From Tretioscincus oriximinensis (lineage: Eukaryota; Chordata; Lepidosauria; Squamata; Gymnophthalmidae): DNA of 64,000 nucleotides. The DNA lies in assembly GCA_022410635.1 (NCBI GenBank), contig JAJVDF010000236.1, positions 1,718,868 through 1,782,867 on the forward strand, read 5' to 3'. Position 1 is the stretch's first letter. Each line of letters starts with the position of its first letter. Below the pieces are notes generated by a model, which searched no databases, was not told where the DNA came from, and was given only the letters and a program-made list of their open reading frames with translations. Below, piece by piece: positions 1-10,716 of the stretch. The translations under genes and the position numbers were made by a program.

Positions 1-65
1 TCACCATCTCTGTGCGCATTCAGAAAACACTTGAAGACACACCTCTTTGGCTGAGGAATTGCCCC

Positions 66-400
66 TATTTTGAAGAAGAAGAAGAAGAAGTAGAAGAAGT
101 AGTCGTAGAAGAAGAAGAAGTAGTGGGTTCTTCTTATGCCCCACTTTTCTCACCCTTCAAAGGGACTCAAAGCGGCTTACAAGGTTATTCTGACCAAAGG
201 CTGACATTCTGTCTTCCTCACCAGGCTGTGGTGGTTCCCATGTATCTACTTGCAGTCAGTTGCCATTTCTTGCAATTCTTGCTTTCGAATAGCTGGATTG
301 GCTAGAGCTACAGTGGAAGATGCTCAACCCTCCCCACGTCTGACACAGGTCTTCGAAACCCCATCTCCCAGGTGAGAGACAGATTTCTAAACAACTGAGC
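66..400 (-). repeat. Sauria-type tRNA SINE with GAA tail
   Basis: Read on the minus strand this matches the copy at 61368-61660: a tRNA-like head, the core around 'gctattcgaaagcaag', the 'caagtagatacatgggaa' block, and a tail ending in a GAA/GTA-rich stretch (66-125). The short open frame here is only the repeat. Boundaries are approximate. Confidence 0.7.
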
Positions 401-404
401 CATT

Positions 405-605
405 TGGCTTATTATAAAAGCTTGGAAGCCCTACAGCTTTACGAAGCTGGCAGTAGCAGCAGCAGCAGCCCAAAATGTGAGGAGGATGAGATGGAGCTGT
501 TGTGGTCTGGCACATGTTAATTTAGCATGTTAATTGTGTTTTATTGTTAACTGCCCTGAGACCTTCCGGTATAGGGCAATATAAAAATGTAAATACGTAA
601 ATAAT
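405..605 (+). repeat. Interspersed repeat with LINE/SINE-like AT tail
   Basis: A segment beginning 'ttattataaaagcttgga' recurs at 28408-28500. The tail 'gccctgagaccttc...tatagggcaatataaa' recurs at about 5340-5420, 14700-14790, 27820-27880, 30545-30600, 36165-36220 and 59530-59580. Family not named. Confidence 0.5.
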
Positions 606-916
606 AAGAGAGCAGTAAGAGTTTGTCACAGGCAGATGGCACTACAGTCTCACAAAGTGTGTGGAGGAAAAGCAAGTGGAAAACAGCAAAGGGATGTGAT
701 CAGAACGCCTTCAAGGTCAGCCTTTCAAGTGCCATATAGATCGATCCCCCAGCCAACTTCCTGTCAGCAGAAAATATGTTTCTGTGGGTGGGACTGAGCA
801 CTGATTGGCGAAAAAAGCATCAACCCTCCCTGAGTTAGCTGTGGTGCAGGTTGGGAGCTGTAGTCCGCAGGGCAGAGCCCCATGCAGGCTGGGCGGAAGA
901 GGCTGCCTGTTAATAG

Positions 917-1365
917 AATCTTAGAGTTGGAAGGGACCTCCAGGGTCATCGGGTCCAGCCCGCTGCTCAATGCAGGATTCATGAAACCATCCCAGACAGG
1001 TGGCTGCACATCTTTCGTTGGAAGACTTCCAGCGAAGGCAGACTCACCACCTCCTGTGGCCGCCTGTTCCACTGGTTTATCCCGCTGACTGTTAGGAAGT
1101 ATTTTCTGAAATCTAATCTAAATCTCCTCCCTTGCAGTTTCATCCCATTGTTTCTGGTCCTTCCATGTGCCAATGAGAACAGTGCTGATCCCTCTGCTCT
1201 GTGTAAAGCCCCTCAGGTATTTGTGGGCAGCTATCAGGTCTCCTCTCCGTCTTCTCTTTTGCAGACTAAACATCCCCAGATCCTTTAACCGCTCCTCATA
1301 GGACATGGTTTCCAGACCACTCACCATCCTTGTAACTCGCCTTTGAACTTGCTCTATTTTATCAA
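917..1365 (-). repeat. CR1-A LINE, 3' fragment
   Basis: Reverse complement of the 3' end of the 7255-8105 copy. It carries the end of the reverse transcriptase ORF ('[18 protein letters not shown]' at 1264-1327) and the 3' UTR ending at 917. The open frames on both strands here are this repeat. Confidence 0.85.
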
Positions 1366-1499
1366 AGGCAGACTATACCCAGCAGGCCCCGCCACAACAC
1401 AAGTCTGACACATTGGCACACATAATAGTGGGTGGGATCAAGGAGAAGGAGGGGCTGGAGCCCATTGCATTATCGTAATGCCACGGGCCAATTCCACTA

Positions 1500-1930
1500 G
1501 TAAATAAGAAGATAAGAAGAGCCATACTGAATGGAGCCCACCTAGTCCAGCCTTCTGTCTCACCCAGCGGCCCACCAGTGGCCCCTGGGCAACCTGGAAC
1601 AGAAGAAGGCAAAATCTTCATCTGTTCTCGACACCTTTCAGGAGTCCTGCCTGTTGCTCCATCCCAGAGGCCACATCCAGACACCCGTCCTAGTAGCCAT
1701 TTATACCCTTGGTGTCCATGAACTTGTCTAATCCTGTCTTAAAGCTATCCGGGCTGTTGGCTGCCATCAGCTCTTCTGCAAGTAAATTCCGCAGGCCGGG
1801 GACCCTCTGGGTGAAAAAAATACTTTGTCTGTCCTTACTGTTCTGCCCCTCAGTTTCAAGAAATCAATCCATCCATCAGCCCAGTGCTATTTACCTGCCA
1901 CAGTTTATCCAAACCTCAGACAAGAGCAGG
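1500..1930 (-). repeat. CR1-B LINE, 3' fragment
   Basis: Minus-strand tail of the second CR1 group. On the plus strand it reads 'gaagagccatactgaatg', then 'cctgttgctccatccc', then 'gtgaaaaaaatacttt', the order seen in every minus CR1-B copy here. A short stretch before it (1452-1512) belongs to a separate 'ggggctggagcc' repeat family. Confidence 0.75.
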
Positions 1931-2254
1931 GCCTGATTGTGCGTTCAGGGACGCCTTGCCATCGTTCCTGCGTGCTCCTTGCCCTGAGCCTCAGGCCCCT
2001 GCTTTTCCACATGCGTCTTTTTGAAAGGCTTGTTGTCCTGTTTGTATAATCATCCCCTTCCCTCCCTTTTCTTCCCGCGGCTGACAGAGACACCCCCAAA
2101 ATAGAAGGCGACTGGAGTGCAGGAGCCTATTTTTAAGCCCAGATGACAGAACAAATGTTAATTGCCCTGGAAGAGCCGTTCCTTGGTGCTGATCCTTCTA
2201 GATCACGCTGCCTCGGGAGCAGATCTCACATGGAGGCGCCCAAGGCCCCCGTTC

Positions 2255-2340
2255 CTCCTACCCTGAGCCTCATTCTGGCTCAGGGTATCTCAGAGCAGGA
2301 GCCTGCTGTTTGTACGCTAGGGCAGGGTAGGGCAGGCCCC
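2255..2340. repeat. Palindromic element, left-arm fragment
   Basis: Degenerate left arm of the fold-back family best seen at 50092-50268 and 23681-23840 ('ccctgagcctcattctgg', 'atctcagagcaggagcct'). Confidence 0.45.
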
Positions 2341-2419
2341 TGATGGGACTCATGGTAGACCTTTTGCAAGATCTTGGAAGGCTCCCCCCTGTCACCTGGC
2401 CCCCCTCCTGCCCATTCAA

Positions 2420-2786
2420 TGGGTCTCTAATGAGGTGGTGGCAGCCAACAGCCTAGTGAGCTTTAAGGCAGGATTAGACAAGTTCACGGAGACCGAGGGA
2501 ATAGAAAGCTGCAGTGTGTTAATTTAGGTGTAAATAACTAAATAGATAAAATGGACTTCTTCATCCTGCCTCCTGGATGGAGCAACAGGCAGGATTCTTG
2601 AAGTACCATTTTAAAATGATGATTCTTGAGACCAGGGGAGGGTTTTGCCTCCTGCTGCTTGAGATGGGCCCCTGGGTGAGACACAAGGCTGGGCTAGAGG
2701 GGCTGTGGCCCCACTCAGCAGGGTCCCTCTTATGACCTGCCTTCCGCATGGGGCCTGCCATAGTCTATACTGGCATGTGGATGAGT
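2420..2786 (+). repeat. CR1-B 3' fragment with palindromic half-module
   Basis: Plus-strand CR1-B tail ('acaagttcacggag', 'ggagcaacaggcagg') ending near 2740. It runs into 'gcctgccatagtctatac', one arm of the palindromic module described elsewhere in the window. Confidence 0.7.
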
Positions 2787-2879
2787 CCTCCCTCCCTCGT
2801 CTCCTTTCCTTCCTCTCCTCTTTTCCTTCCCCTCTTCCCTCCTCTCCCTCCCTCTCTCCTCCCTCCCTGCCCTCTTCCC

Positions 2880-3746
2880 TTTCCCTCCCCCCCCTCCCTC
2901 CCTGCCGTCGCCATCCAGGCACGAGGCGGCGGCGGCAGCTCCCTCGTCGGGGGTCTTTTGCTGCTGCCGCCGCCGCCTGAGGGCTCGGAGCCCCCCCCCC
3001 CACCGGCTGCCGCCTCCGACGCCCCTCCCTCCCGCCCCTCCCTCCTCCTGCATCGCCTCATTCCTTCATCCCCATCCCAGGCGGCCAGATCGCCTCGCAG
3101 GCAGGGCGGCCGGAGAGCGAAGGAAGCAGCGGCCGGCAGCAGCTTCGGGGATCCCGCAGCCCCCCGAGGAATCCCACCCGCCGACCCGCCCAGCGGCCCC
3201 CGACGCGCCTCACCGGGCTCCCCGCCGGACACGTGGAGGGTCGTGGAGCCCCGGCAGGCAGGCAGGATGCGACCCTCGGGGGGGCTTGGAAGGGGCATCC
3301 CCGGCTGGGGTCTCAGGCAGCCTTGAGGGGGGGCTCTCAGCCCATCCAGAAAGAAGACCCCCCCGCATCTGAAGAGGTCCATCGATTTGGGGGATGACCT
3401 CCCCCCCCGCCGCGATGACCCCTTAACCCCGCTGCCCATCACCGGAGGCAACGAGGAAAGGAGGCGGTGGGGGTCCCTGGGGCGTGGGGGGTCCGTGAGG
3501 GAATCCAGCGGCCAGCAGCACCTGGGGATCCACCTGGGGCCACCGAGAGGAACCTGGCCATGAAACCAACGCTGCTGCCGCTGGGAGCCCCAGGCTGGGT
3601 GGGGGCCCCTGCTTGGAGGGCCCCTGCCAAAGGGTCTTCTCTGGGCCCTTGATCCCACCTCCTCCTCGCCTGCTTTGGTGCCCCCCACTCTGCGGCTGCT
3701 GACCCTGCCCTCGCCCAGCTTCCCCCGTCCCCACCTGCCGCCCGCC
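2880..3746 (+). promoter_or_regulatory. GC-rich island, promoter/5' UTR of CDK5R-like gene
   Basis: After a pure C/T-rich tract (about 2790-2910) the sequence becomes CpG-dense with CGG/GCC runs and stays so through the CDS. No TATA box is evident, which fits a CpG-island promoter. The long open frames on both strands here are a by-product of high GC. A splice-acceptor-like site (pyrimidines then CAG) ends at 3719, 27 bases before the ATG. A 5' UTR intron is possible but not shown. The transcription start cannot be fixed by eye. Confidence 0.6.
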
Positions 3747-4700
3747 ATGGGGACGGTTTTGTCCATCTCCCCGGACCTCCGGAAAACCAGCCTGTATGAC
3801 GACGGCTCCTCCAGCTCCCTGGCCCAGTACCCCGGGCTCCCTGGCGCCAAGGCCGGCGGGCAGAAGGCGGACAAGGGCCTCAAGAGGCACTCCATGTTCA
3901 TCCCGGCCTTGACCTGGAAGCGGCTGGTGGCTTCCACCAAGAAGAAGACCTCCCGGGCGGGCGGCAAAGGAGGGCCCCACAACAACAACCACAGCACCTT
4001 CTACCCCCAGGCCAAGGAGGTGGCCCAGCTCAACCACGAGAACGTCAAGAAGTCCCTGTCCTGCGCCAACCTCGCCAGCTTCGAGGGGAGCGGTGGGCAG
4101 CCCCTGGCACCCCTCAGCTCCAAGCGGGCCACCAACCCCTCGGCCTCCACCCTCAAGCCCGGCAGCGCAGGCGGGACCTCCTCCTCGCCCAGGCGGGTGA
4201 TCGTCCAGGCCTCCACCAGCGAGCTGCTGAAGCGCTTGGGGGAGTTCCTGTGCCGCCGCTGCTACCGCCTGAAGCGCCTGTCGCCCACCGAGCCCATCCT
4301 CTGGCTGCGCAGCGTGGACCGTTCCCTGCTCCTCCAGGGCTGGCAGGACCAGGCCTTCGTCACCCCTGCCAACGTGGTCTTCGTCTACCTGCTGTGCCGC
4401 GAGACGATCGACGGGGACGCGGTGGCCAGCGAGCACGAGCTGCAGGCGGCCCTCCTCACCTGCCTGTACCTGTCCTACTCCTACATGGGCAACGAGATCT
4501 CCTACCCCCTGAAGCCCTTCCTGGTGGAGGCCTCCAAGGACGCCTTCTGGAACCGGTGCCTCCGCGTCATCAACGCCATGAGCGGCAAGATGCTGCGCAT
4601 CAACGCCGACCCGCACTACTTCACCCAGGTCTTTGCCGACCTCAAGAACGAAGGGAGCGGCGGCAACCGCGAGGACTTGGCTCGAACTCTGGACCGGTGA
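3747..4700 (+). CDS. CDK5R1-like: Cdk5 activator, p35/p39 family
   Basis: Intronless 317-residue regulatory subunit that binds and activates Cdk5, a kinase of post-mitotic neurons. Start: the ATG sits in a strong Kozak context (gccATGg) and gives the family N-terminus MGTVLS with the myristoylation Gly2. An earlier in-frame ATG at 3675 adds 24 non-family residues. Seen: LKRHS (45-49), ALTWKRLVA (54-62), basic KKK (65-67), [12 protein letters not shown] (101-112), [13 protein letters not shown] (149-161), then the cyclin-like Cdk5-binding region to about 305 with [34 protein letters not shown] and [11 protein letters not shown], ending TLDR. The calpain-site Phe of p35 is kept (F112) but followed by Glu instead of Ala. 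Most blocks resemble p35. ALTWKRLVA and QAF-TPAN resemble p39. Low-complexity Ser/Gly segments replace less conserved stretches. It may be CDK5R1 or, given its MYO1G neighbour, a third paralog. Confidence 0.93.
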   Translation: MGTVLSISPDLRKTSLYDDGSSSSLAQYPGLPGAKAGGQKADKGLKRHSMFIPALTWKRLVASTKKKTSRAGGKGGPHNNNHSTFYPQAKEVAQLNHENVKKSLSCANLASFEGSGGQPLAPLSSKRATNPSASTLKPGSAGGTSSSPRRVIVQASTSELLKRLGEFLCRRCYRLKRLSPTEPILWLRSVDRSLLLQGWQDQAFVTPANVVFVYLLCRETIDGDAVASEHELQAALLTCLYLSYSYMGNEISYPLKPFLVEASKDAFWNRCLRVINAMSGKMLRINADPHYFTQVFADLKNEGSGGNREDLARTLDR

Positions 4701-4986
4701 CGGGTTTCCACCCATGAGTGTGTGTGTATATATATATATGCAGTGGTAGACTGGACCCCACCCATTGGACCGCCGCGCTGTGGGAGGGGACATCTAAACC
4801 GTGGGGCGGGCTGGAGGGGCCCCACTTCATCAGGGCCCCACTTGCCATCAGGCAAGCTGGCACCCTGACCAGCCTGCTCCTTTATAGATGGGCGTTCTGG
4901 TGGGTCTAGGGTGCTTTACTGTAGTGGAGAAAGAGGGTTTGTTGCCCAAACTTTCATTACTACGGGTGATGTCTTTTTTGCTGCAT
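4701..4986 (+). other. Probable 3' UTR start of CDK5R-like gene
   Basis: Sequence after the TGA has a short TG/TA microsatellite (4718-4740) and no ORF. No AATAAA is present close by; the first plus-strand one is at about 5784. The 3' end is therefore not located. Confidence 0.35.
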
Positions 4987-5125
4987 TGAAGATGGTCCTG
5001 TCCCTACTGAGCTTCATTCTCAGAATAGGAACCTGCCATTGACATGCTAGTGGGGCCTGCCACAGTCTACACTGGCATGTGGATAGCTAAGCTTGGTTAC
5101 CTGAGATATAACCCCGAAGGAGGTT
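4987..5125. repeat. Palindromic element, partial
   Basis: Left-arm start 'cctgtccctactgagctt' followed by the central arm 'gcctgccacagtctacac' and 'tggcatgtggat'. Same fold-back family as 50092-50268, with an internal deletion. Confidence 0.5.
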
Positions 5126-5329
5126 AGTTTCCATATTATGTAACTCAAAAGATGGTTGTATGGGCAAACGGGAGTGGGGATGCCAAGGCAGGGCCTTCTC
5201 TGTTATTGGCCCCCCAGGCTATGGAATAGTCTCCCCCTATTGGTTTAGAAAATCTTTGCAGACGGGCCTCTTTCGCCTGGCGATTGGTGGAAGGAACAAC
5301 TTCTCTTTCCTGCCTTTTTCCGGCACTGT

Positions 5330-5720
5330 TTAAAAAATGTTAAGTTTTACGTTCTTGCTTTTACTGTTAACCACCTTGAGACCCTCAGGTATGAGGCACA
5401 AAGAGATAAAAAACAAAACCAATTCCCCACGCTGGATAATATGGGAAGAAAGCAGCTTTCCCCCTCTGCTGTCGTCATGCTCTGAAAGTGGACTGATGCC
5501 GGGTTGAAATTTAAGTGGGGATGCAGTTTGGCTTTTTAGGTAGCGCAGAAGGAAGTTCCTAATGTCCGTAATCGTTTGTTTGTAATTCTGTCCACTGAAC
5601 ATCTCAGAACAGAGCTTGGCTATTCACACGCCAGTGTAGGATATGGCAGGCCCCATTCGGAGGTAGCATGTGGATGGCAGGCTCCTATTCGGAGGTGTCT
5701 TTGTGCTTGATGGATATTGT
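5330..5720. repeat. AT tail repeat and palindromic-element fragment
   Basis: 5335-5420 is the 'accttgagaccctcaggtatgaggca' type tail. 5595-5705 carries both arms of the palindromic core ('gccagtgtaggatatggc' then 'gcatgtggatggcaggct'). No gene seen. Confidence 0.45.
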
Positions 5721-6385
5721 ATGCGTCTATCCAAACTGTGCCCCCTCCTCAAATGAAAAATGAGGCTGGTAGAGACAAAGGGGAATAAATGAAAGGGTTG
5801 GTCGGAAGCAAGAACAGCAGAGGAGGGTGAACAGACCTGGACGATCCAGCAGCCCAGCACATTTGCTCTGGGGGCCCTTTGTTCAGCTCAGATGCAGAGA
5901 ACCGGCCAGCTGTTCCCTGTATTTTTAGATTCCTTTTATGTAGCTGGGGGATCGCAGGGAAATTGCTTAAATTCCACCCCTGTGCTCCACCCCACTTTAT
6001 TACTGCAGTTTTCTGGGGCCTGGCAGTCTTCTTTGGTGACTGGCAGGTGGCTCCTTGGGCTGTGGGTTGGGCATTCGGTGGTTCTTGGCCTAGACTGAAG
6101 ATTNCCGCATAAAAAAGGAGGAGCTTTGCGCCTTGAATGGGTGTGAAATAGTGATTCCCCCTGCCCTCTTCCAGGTGTCGCAGGCATTAGAAGCTGCACC
6201 TGGTGAAAAATCCTCTCTTCTATAGGCATCAAAGGTGCAAAGGTCTATCTTTGTTTTTCTGTGGAAACCTTAGTTCAGGCTGGGGCTGAAGAGGGGCTCC
6301 CACCTTTCCCTTTGAGCTATTTCACCATAATTCGGTCACACAACCCAGGTCTACGGTTAGAAGCTTTAAAGTGTCATTATCTGTC
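5720..6385. other. No gene recognised; one repeat fragment
   Basis: Mostly unassigned sequence. 6156-6250 carries a stretch ('ggcattagaagctgcacc') of an unnamed repeat seen also near 25060, 58600 and 59350. The short open frames overlap one another on both strands and show no domain. Confidence 0.4.
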
Positions 6386-6387
6386 TT

Positions 6388-6690
6388 GGGTCAGTCCCCA
6401 CTGAGTCTTATTNAGGGCTATATCTCAGAATCGGAGCCTGCACGTCTACATGTTAGTGTAGACAATGGCAGGCCACATTTGGCTCATCCATATGCCAGTA
6501 TAGACACTGTATACACTAGCATGCAGGTGGCATATTCCAAGTGTAGAAAACAGGCGGATGTTTTCCTCCTCCTTCTGCTTNAGATGGCCAGTTGGCAATT
6601 GGTGGCCCATTGATGAGACAGAAGGCTGGACTATATGGGCTGGGTATCCCCACTGGGTAGGGCTCCTCTTATTATCCACCATACACATGC
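6388..6690 (+). repeat. Palindromic element fused to CR1-B tail
   Basis: 'gtccccactgagtcttatt' and 'atatctcagaatcggagc' form the left arm, followed by two core arms and then a plus-strand CR1-B tail segment (6545-6690). Confidence 0.55.
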
Positions 6691-6724
6691 CAGTGTGACC
6701 TATGACGGGCCCTGTTCGATTCCC

Positions 6725-7110
6725 GTAAATGGCATTTTANGAATCCTGCTACATGCTCCATCCCGAAGGCAGGACCAAAAAATCCATCCTTGTGTGTCCA
6801 CAAACACGTCTAATCCTGTCTTAAAGCTACCCAGCCTGTTAGCTACCCCCACCTCTTCTGGAAGTAAATTCATAGACCAATGACCCACTGGGTAGAAATT
6901 AGTTTCCCTTGACTGTGCTGACTCTTCTGCCTATCAGCTTCAGAGAATGTTCCCTAGTCCTAGACTTGTGTGGTAGAGAAAATACATTTTTCTNTATCCA
7001 CCTTATCCACCCCATGCATGATTTTAGACACTTGATTCAGATCGCTTCCCAAGCTTCGTCTTTAGAGGCTGGAGGCCCAGATGTTACAGGTAACAGAACC
7101 TTAAGAACAT
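6725..7110 (-). repeat. CR1-B LINE, 3' fragment
   Basis: Minus-strand CR1-B: 'cctgctacatgctccatc', the 'cacgtctaatcctgtctt' block and 'agagaaaatacattttt' in the usual order. Confidence 0.7.
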
Positions 7111-7254
7111 AAGAAGAGCCATACTGGATCACCCTCCCTGCCACACACACTTGTGGGTGTCATACAAAGCGGCCTTACACTGCCCCAGAGCCCTGCCCAG
7201 CCCAGCATTGTTTACACCTGGAGTCGTCATCTGTGACTCTCTAGATATTTCTGG

Positions 7255-8105
7255 ACGGTGGTGTTCCAAATGGACACTAAACAAGATAGAGATAGGATTC
7301 AAAAAGATCTAGACAAGCTGGAACAATGGGCTGAAACTAACAGAATGATATTTAACAGAGAGAAATGCAAAATCCTACATCTGGGCAGAAATAANGAAAA
7401 CAGCACATATAGAATGGGAGGAATATGTCTGAGCAGCAGCACAGGTGAGAAGGACCTGGGTGTTTTGGTAGATCACAGACTAAACATGAGTCAACAGTGT
7501 GAAGCAGCTGCAAAAAAGGCAAACACAATCCTGGGATGTATCAAGAGGGGCATAGAATCTCNCTCACGTGAAGTAATTATTCCTCTCTACAGTACTTTGG
7601 TACGGCCACACTTGGAATCCTGTGTTCAGTTCTGGGGGGCCCAATTTAAAAAGGACATTGAGAAACTAGAGCAAGTACAAAAGAGAGTTACAAGGATGGT
7701 GAGTGGTCTGGAAACCATGTCCTATGAGGAACGGTTAAAGGATCTAGGGATGTTTAGTCTGCAAAAGAGAAGACTGAGAGGAGACCTGATAGCTGTCTAC
7801 AAATATTTGAAGGGCTGTCACAAAGCAGAGGGATCAGCACTGTTCTCATTAGCACATGGAAGGACTAGAAACAATGGAATGAAACTGCAAGGGAGGAGAT
7901 TTAGATTAGATATTAGANAAAACCAGTGGAACAGTTTGCCACAGCGGGTGGTGAGTTCTCCTTCCCTGGAAGTCTTCAAGCAGAGGCTGGACAGTCATCT
8001 GTCTGGGATGGTTTAATGAATCCTGCATCCAGCAGGGGGTTGGACCCGATGACCCCGGAGGTCCCTTCCAACTCTATGATTCTATAATTCTATGATTCTA
8101 TGACA
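7255..8105 (+). mobile_element. CR1-A LINE, 5'-truncated, RT C-terminal half and 3' UTR
   Basis: One open frame to about 8016 encodes the C-terminal part of a CR1 reverse transcriptase: motifs [44 protein letters not shown] and [13 protein letters not shown]. The 3' UTR ends at 8066-8105 in repeats of the 8-bp unit GATTCTAT, a CR1 hallmark. The 5' end is truncated, as is typical of this class. It defines the CR1-A group in this window. Confidence 0.9.
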
Positions 8106-8164
8106 CAGGGACCCTGGAAAAACTAGCGGGCTACAATTCCAGCATCACCAACACTGGGTGTGAC

Positions 8165-8445
8165 TAATGTCACGGTGGCGCAGAGGTTACGGACAGGCCT
8201 TTCAACAGAGAGGTTGTTCATTCAAGTCCCATGTATCTGCCGTGGCAAGGGGGGAGCACCCTCTGTTGGCCTTCGTGTCAGCCAGCCTAGCTGTTCAAAA
8301 GTGAGCCATCGCAAGTAGATGAATAGGGACCATCATCTCAATTTGATGGGGAAGGTAGCTTGTAAGCCACTTTGAATCCCTTTGGGGTAAGAAAAGCAGG
8401 GTATAAAAACCCCATTCTTCTCTCTTCCTCCTCTTCCTCTTCCTT
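8165..8445 (+). repeat. Sauria-type tRNA SINE
   Basis: tRNA-like head ('ggtggcgcagaggttacg', then a B-box-like 'ttcaagtccc'), core 'agctgttcaaaagtgagc', 'gcaagtagatgaataggga', and a tail ending in a TCTTCCTC-rich run. Confidence 0.8.
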
Positions 8446-8865
8446 CTTAAGCTGGAGCCCAAGAGTATCTGTGGGGGCTGCAGCATCTGCTCTCCTTACC
8501 AATCTCCTCTGGTCGCTGCACTATAGGATCTCTAAGCAGAAGACAATCTTGCCCAGCTGCTCCACTCAGATATCTGCGCCAGTACAGAACCAAACACTGC
8601 AACTGGACTTTTTTATCTATACATGCAAAATGTAAGTTTCACTACTGGGCATTTGTACATACTGTATATGCTGTACAATGGAGAGTTTGGAAATGTCCTG
8701 GGCGAAGAATGGACTAGAGGGCCAGCTGCAAACTGCTGGGTCCTGCTGAAGGGAGAAATTTGCATCAATAGAGAGAAAATCTAGCCAGGAGGGTCTTGTA
8801 ACGCTTTGGAGACTAACAGGAAATGGGAAAGGTGCCTTGTAGACCTGCCTATGAAGGTACAGAGG

Positions 8866-9160
8866 TTTAGAGTAACGGTCTTTCAACAGAGAGATCAGAG
8901 TTTACGGCCTCACGTGTCTGCTGTGGAGAGGGGTGAGCATCCCCTAATGGCCAACCTAGCTGTTTGAAAAAAAAAGTAATGGCAAGTAGATTAATAGGTA
9001 CCATCACCACATAGTGGGGGAAGATAGATGTAAACCTTCAGGCAAAAAATAGCCTGTAAGCCACTCTGAGTCCTCTACAGTGAGAAGGGCAGGATATAAA
9101 AATTCAATTCTTCTTTCTCCTCCTTCTATTCCTTCTTCTCCTCCTCTGCCTTCCTCTCCC
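8866..9160 (+). repeat. Sauria-type tRNA SINE, second copy
   Basis: Same order of blocks as 8165-8445: 'ctttcaacagagagatcag', 'agctgtttgaaaa', 'gcaagtagattaatagg', tail with 'agggcaggatataaaa' and a pyrimidine run. Two copies within 700 bp in the same orientation. Confidence 0.75.
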
Positions 9161-10155
9161 TTCTATCCTGTGTTTTGTTATTCTCTAAAATGCTTCAAGA
9201 CCCCACGGCCGGGTTTCCTGGGTCCAGACTAACATGGCTGTTTCTTTGAAAGTTGGAGAGAAAATGACTCCACCGAGTGACACGATGCTACTTTCTCCCC
9301 TGTGTCCAGATCTTTTTATTCCTCCTAGCATCTCTGCTAATTGGCTTGGGCCAATGATTTCTTTTTATAAAAGATCAAACCCCTCTTCACTGGAAGACCT
9401 ACCCAGAGAACGCTTCCTAGCATCCCTGATCCAGGCGACTTCTCTCTTCCAGACACTCCCTAAGGACACCGGGGAAGGGATTTGTATGGACACTTTTATC
9501 GAACCTGCGTGTTTTCTACAGCTGTCCCAGAAAAGCACAGACCTTGGCACAGGACATTTCAACCAGCATCTGCTAAAGAAGAACAAAAATGTATATATTG
9601 ACGGCGATGCCTGAACTGTTCCCTTTCTTTGCACCATTTATAAAAGCTTCTGGCGCGTGATTGAACGGTGACAATACCGATGGCTCCCGTGGGGTTGTCG
9701 GGCGAGGCCTTTCCGTTCCCACATTTGGACTGTCTACAGAATGGAGGCCACCCTAGGGCACTGTGCACTGTCCCCCCAAAGGACTCCTGAACCTGTGGGT
9801 CTATGGGAGATTCTGACCTCCCTCTGCTGCTATTAAACTGGCATGTTCTCGTGGGGGGAAATGCTGGGGTGCCCATCATGGGGTAAATGGGTCTCCCCCG
9901 AGGGAAGGGGAAAGCGTGTATGTGGGGAAGAACTCTTGGACTTCTGCCTCTCGTTCCTTCCCTTGTGCGACGTCTTTTCTTTTTGAAGATGTGTTTTTGT
10001 AATTTAAAAAGGAGCTTTCGTTGGGGTGCGCGGCTGGGGTGACACGACAGTGCGGGACAGAGCAGGTATTATTATCAGAACGGGACTGAAGGAAGGATTT
10101 CTTTTTTAATCTCTTTGGTGGAAGTTTGCGTCCTCTTTGCCTCTGAATGCCCTGC
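9160..10155. other. No gene recognised
   Basis: Low-repeat stretch. Overlapping frames of 126 (9234-9614, +), 106 (9559-9879, -) and 123 codons (9876-10247, -) show no family motif, splice structure or codon bias I can support. Confidence 0.4.
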
Positions 10156-10164
10156 CTGCACTGA

Positions 10165-10535
10165 GCCTTATCCTGGGCTATATAAGAACATAAGAGGAGC
10201 CCTGCTGAATGGGTCCAGAACCCTTCTAGTCCAGTCTTCTGTCTCACCTAATGGCCCACCAATTTCTCCTGTTCTCAACACTTGAAATAGGTGTCTGCCA
10301 TCCGCATGCTAATGTAGATTATGGAAGGCCCTGAATGGGGTCTGCCATAACCTACACTGGCATGTGGATGAACCAAATGGGACCTACCCATCAGTTGCTC
10401 CTGTGCAGTCTGAAGCAGAAGAAGGCAAAAACTTCACCTGCTCTCCACTCCCTGCCTGTTGCTCCATCCCGGAGGCAGGATCAAGAGATCCACCCTAGCC
10501 GGTATTGGTACCTTGGACCATCCAAATTTAGTTAG
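10165..10535 (-). repeat. CR1-B tail with palindromic module
   Basis: Minus CR1-B tail with a core palindrome at 10290-10375 ('catgctaatgtagattatgg' then 'gcctacactgg...' arms), followed by 'cctgttgctccatcccgga'. Confidence 0.65.
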
Positions 10536-10712
10536 TTAGTTACTTACTTACATTTACATTCCGCCCTATACCTGAAGATTGCAGGGCAGATAATAATAAT
10601 AAAATAACAATAACAACAACAACAATAATAATAACAATGATAACGATAACGATGATAATAATAATTAGTAATTAATAATTAATAGTTAATAATTAATAAT
10701 AAAACAGATTAA
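10536..10712. repeat. AAT/AAC microsatellite
   Basis: Long run of ATA, ACA and GATA-like trinucleotides after a 'ccgccctatacctgaag' repeat tail. Confidence 0.85.
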
Positions 10713-10716
10713 AAAG

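Noticed and set aside
3675..3746. Earlier in-frame ATG of the CDK5R-like CDS
   Set aside because: It adds 24 residues unrelated to the family and would bury the conserved myristoylation start MGTVLS.
2611..4793. Long minus-strand frames (410 and 456 codons) over the GC-rich island
   Set aside because: They are antisense to the CDK5R-like CDS, show no domain and arise from high GC with few stop codons.
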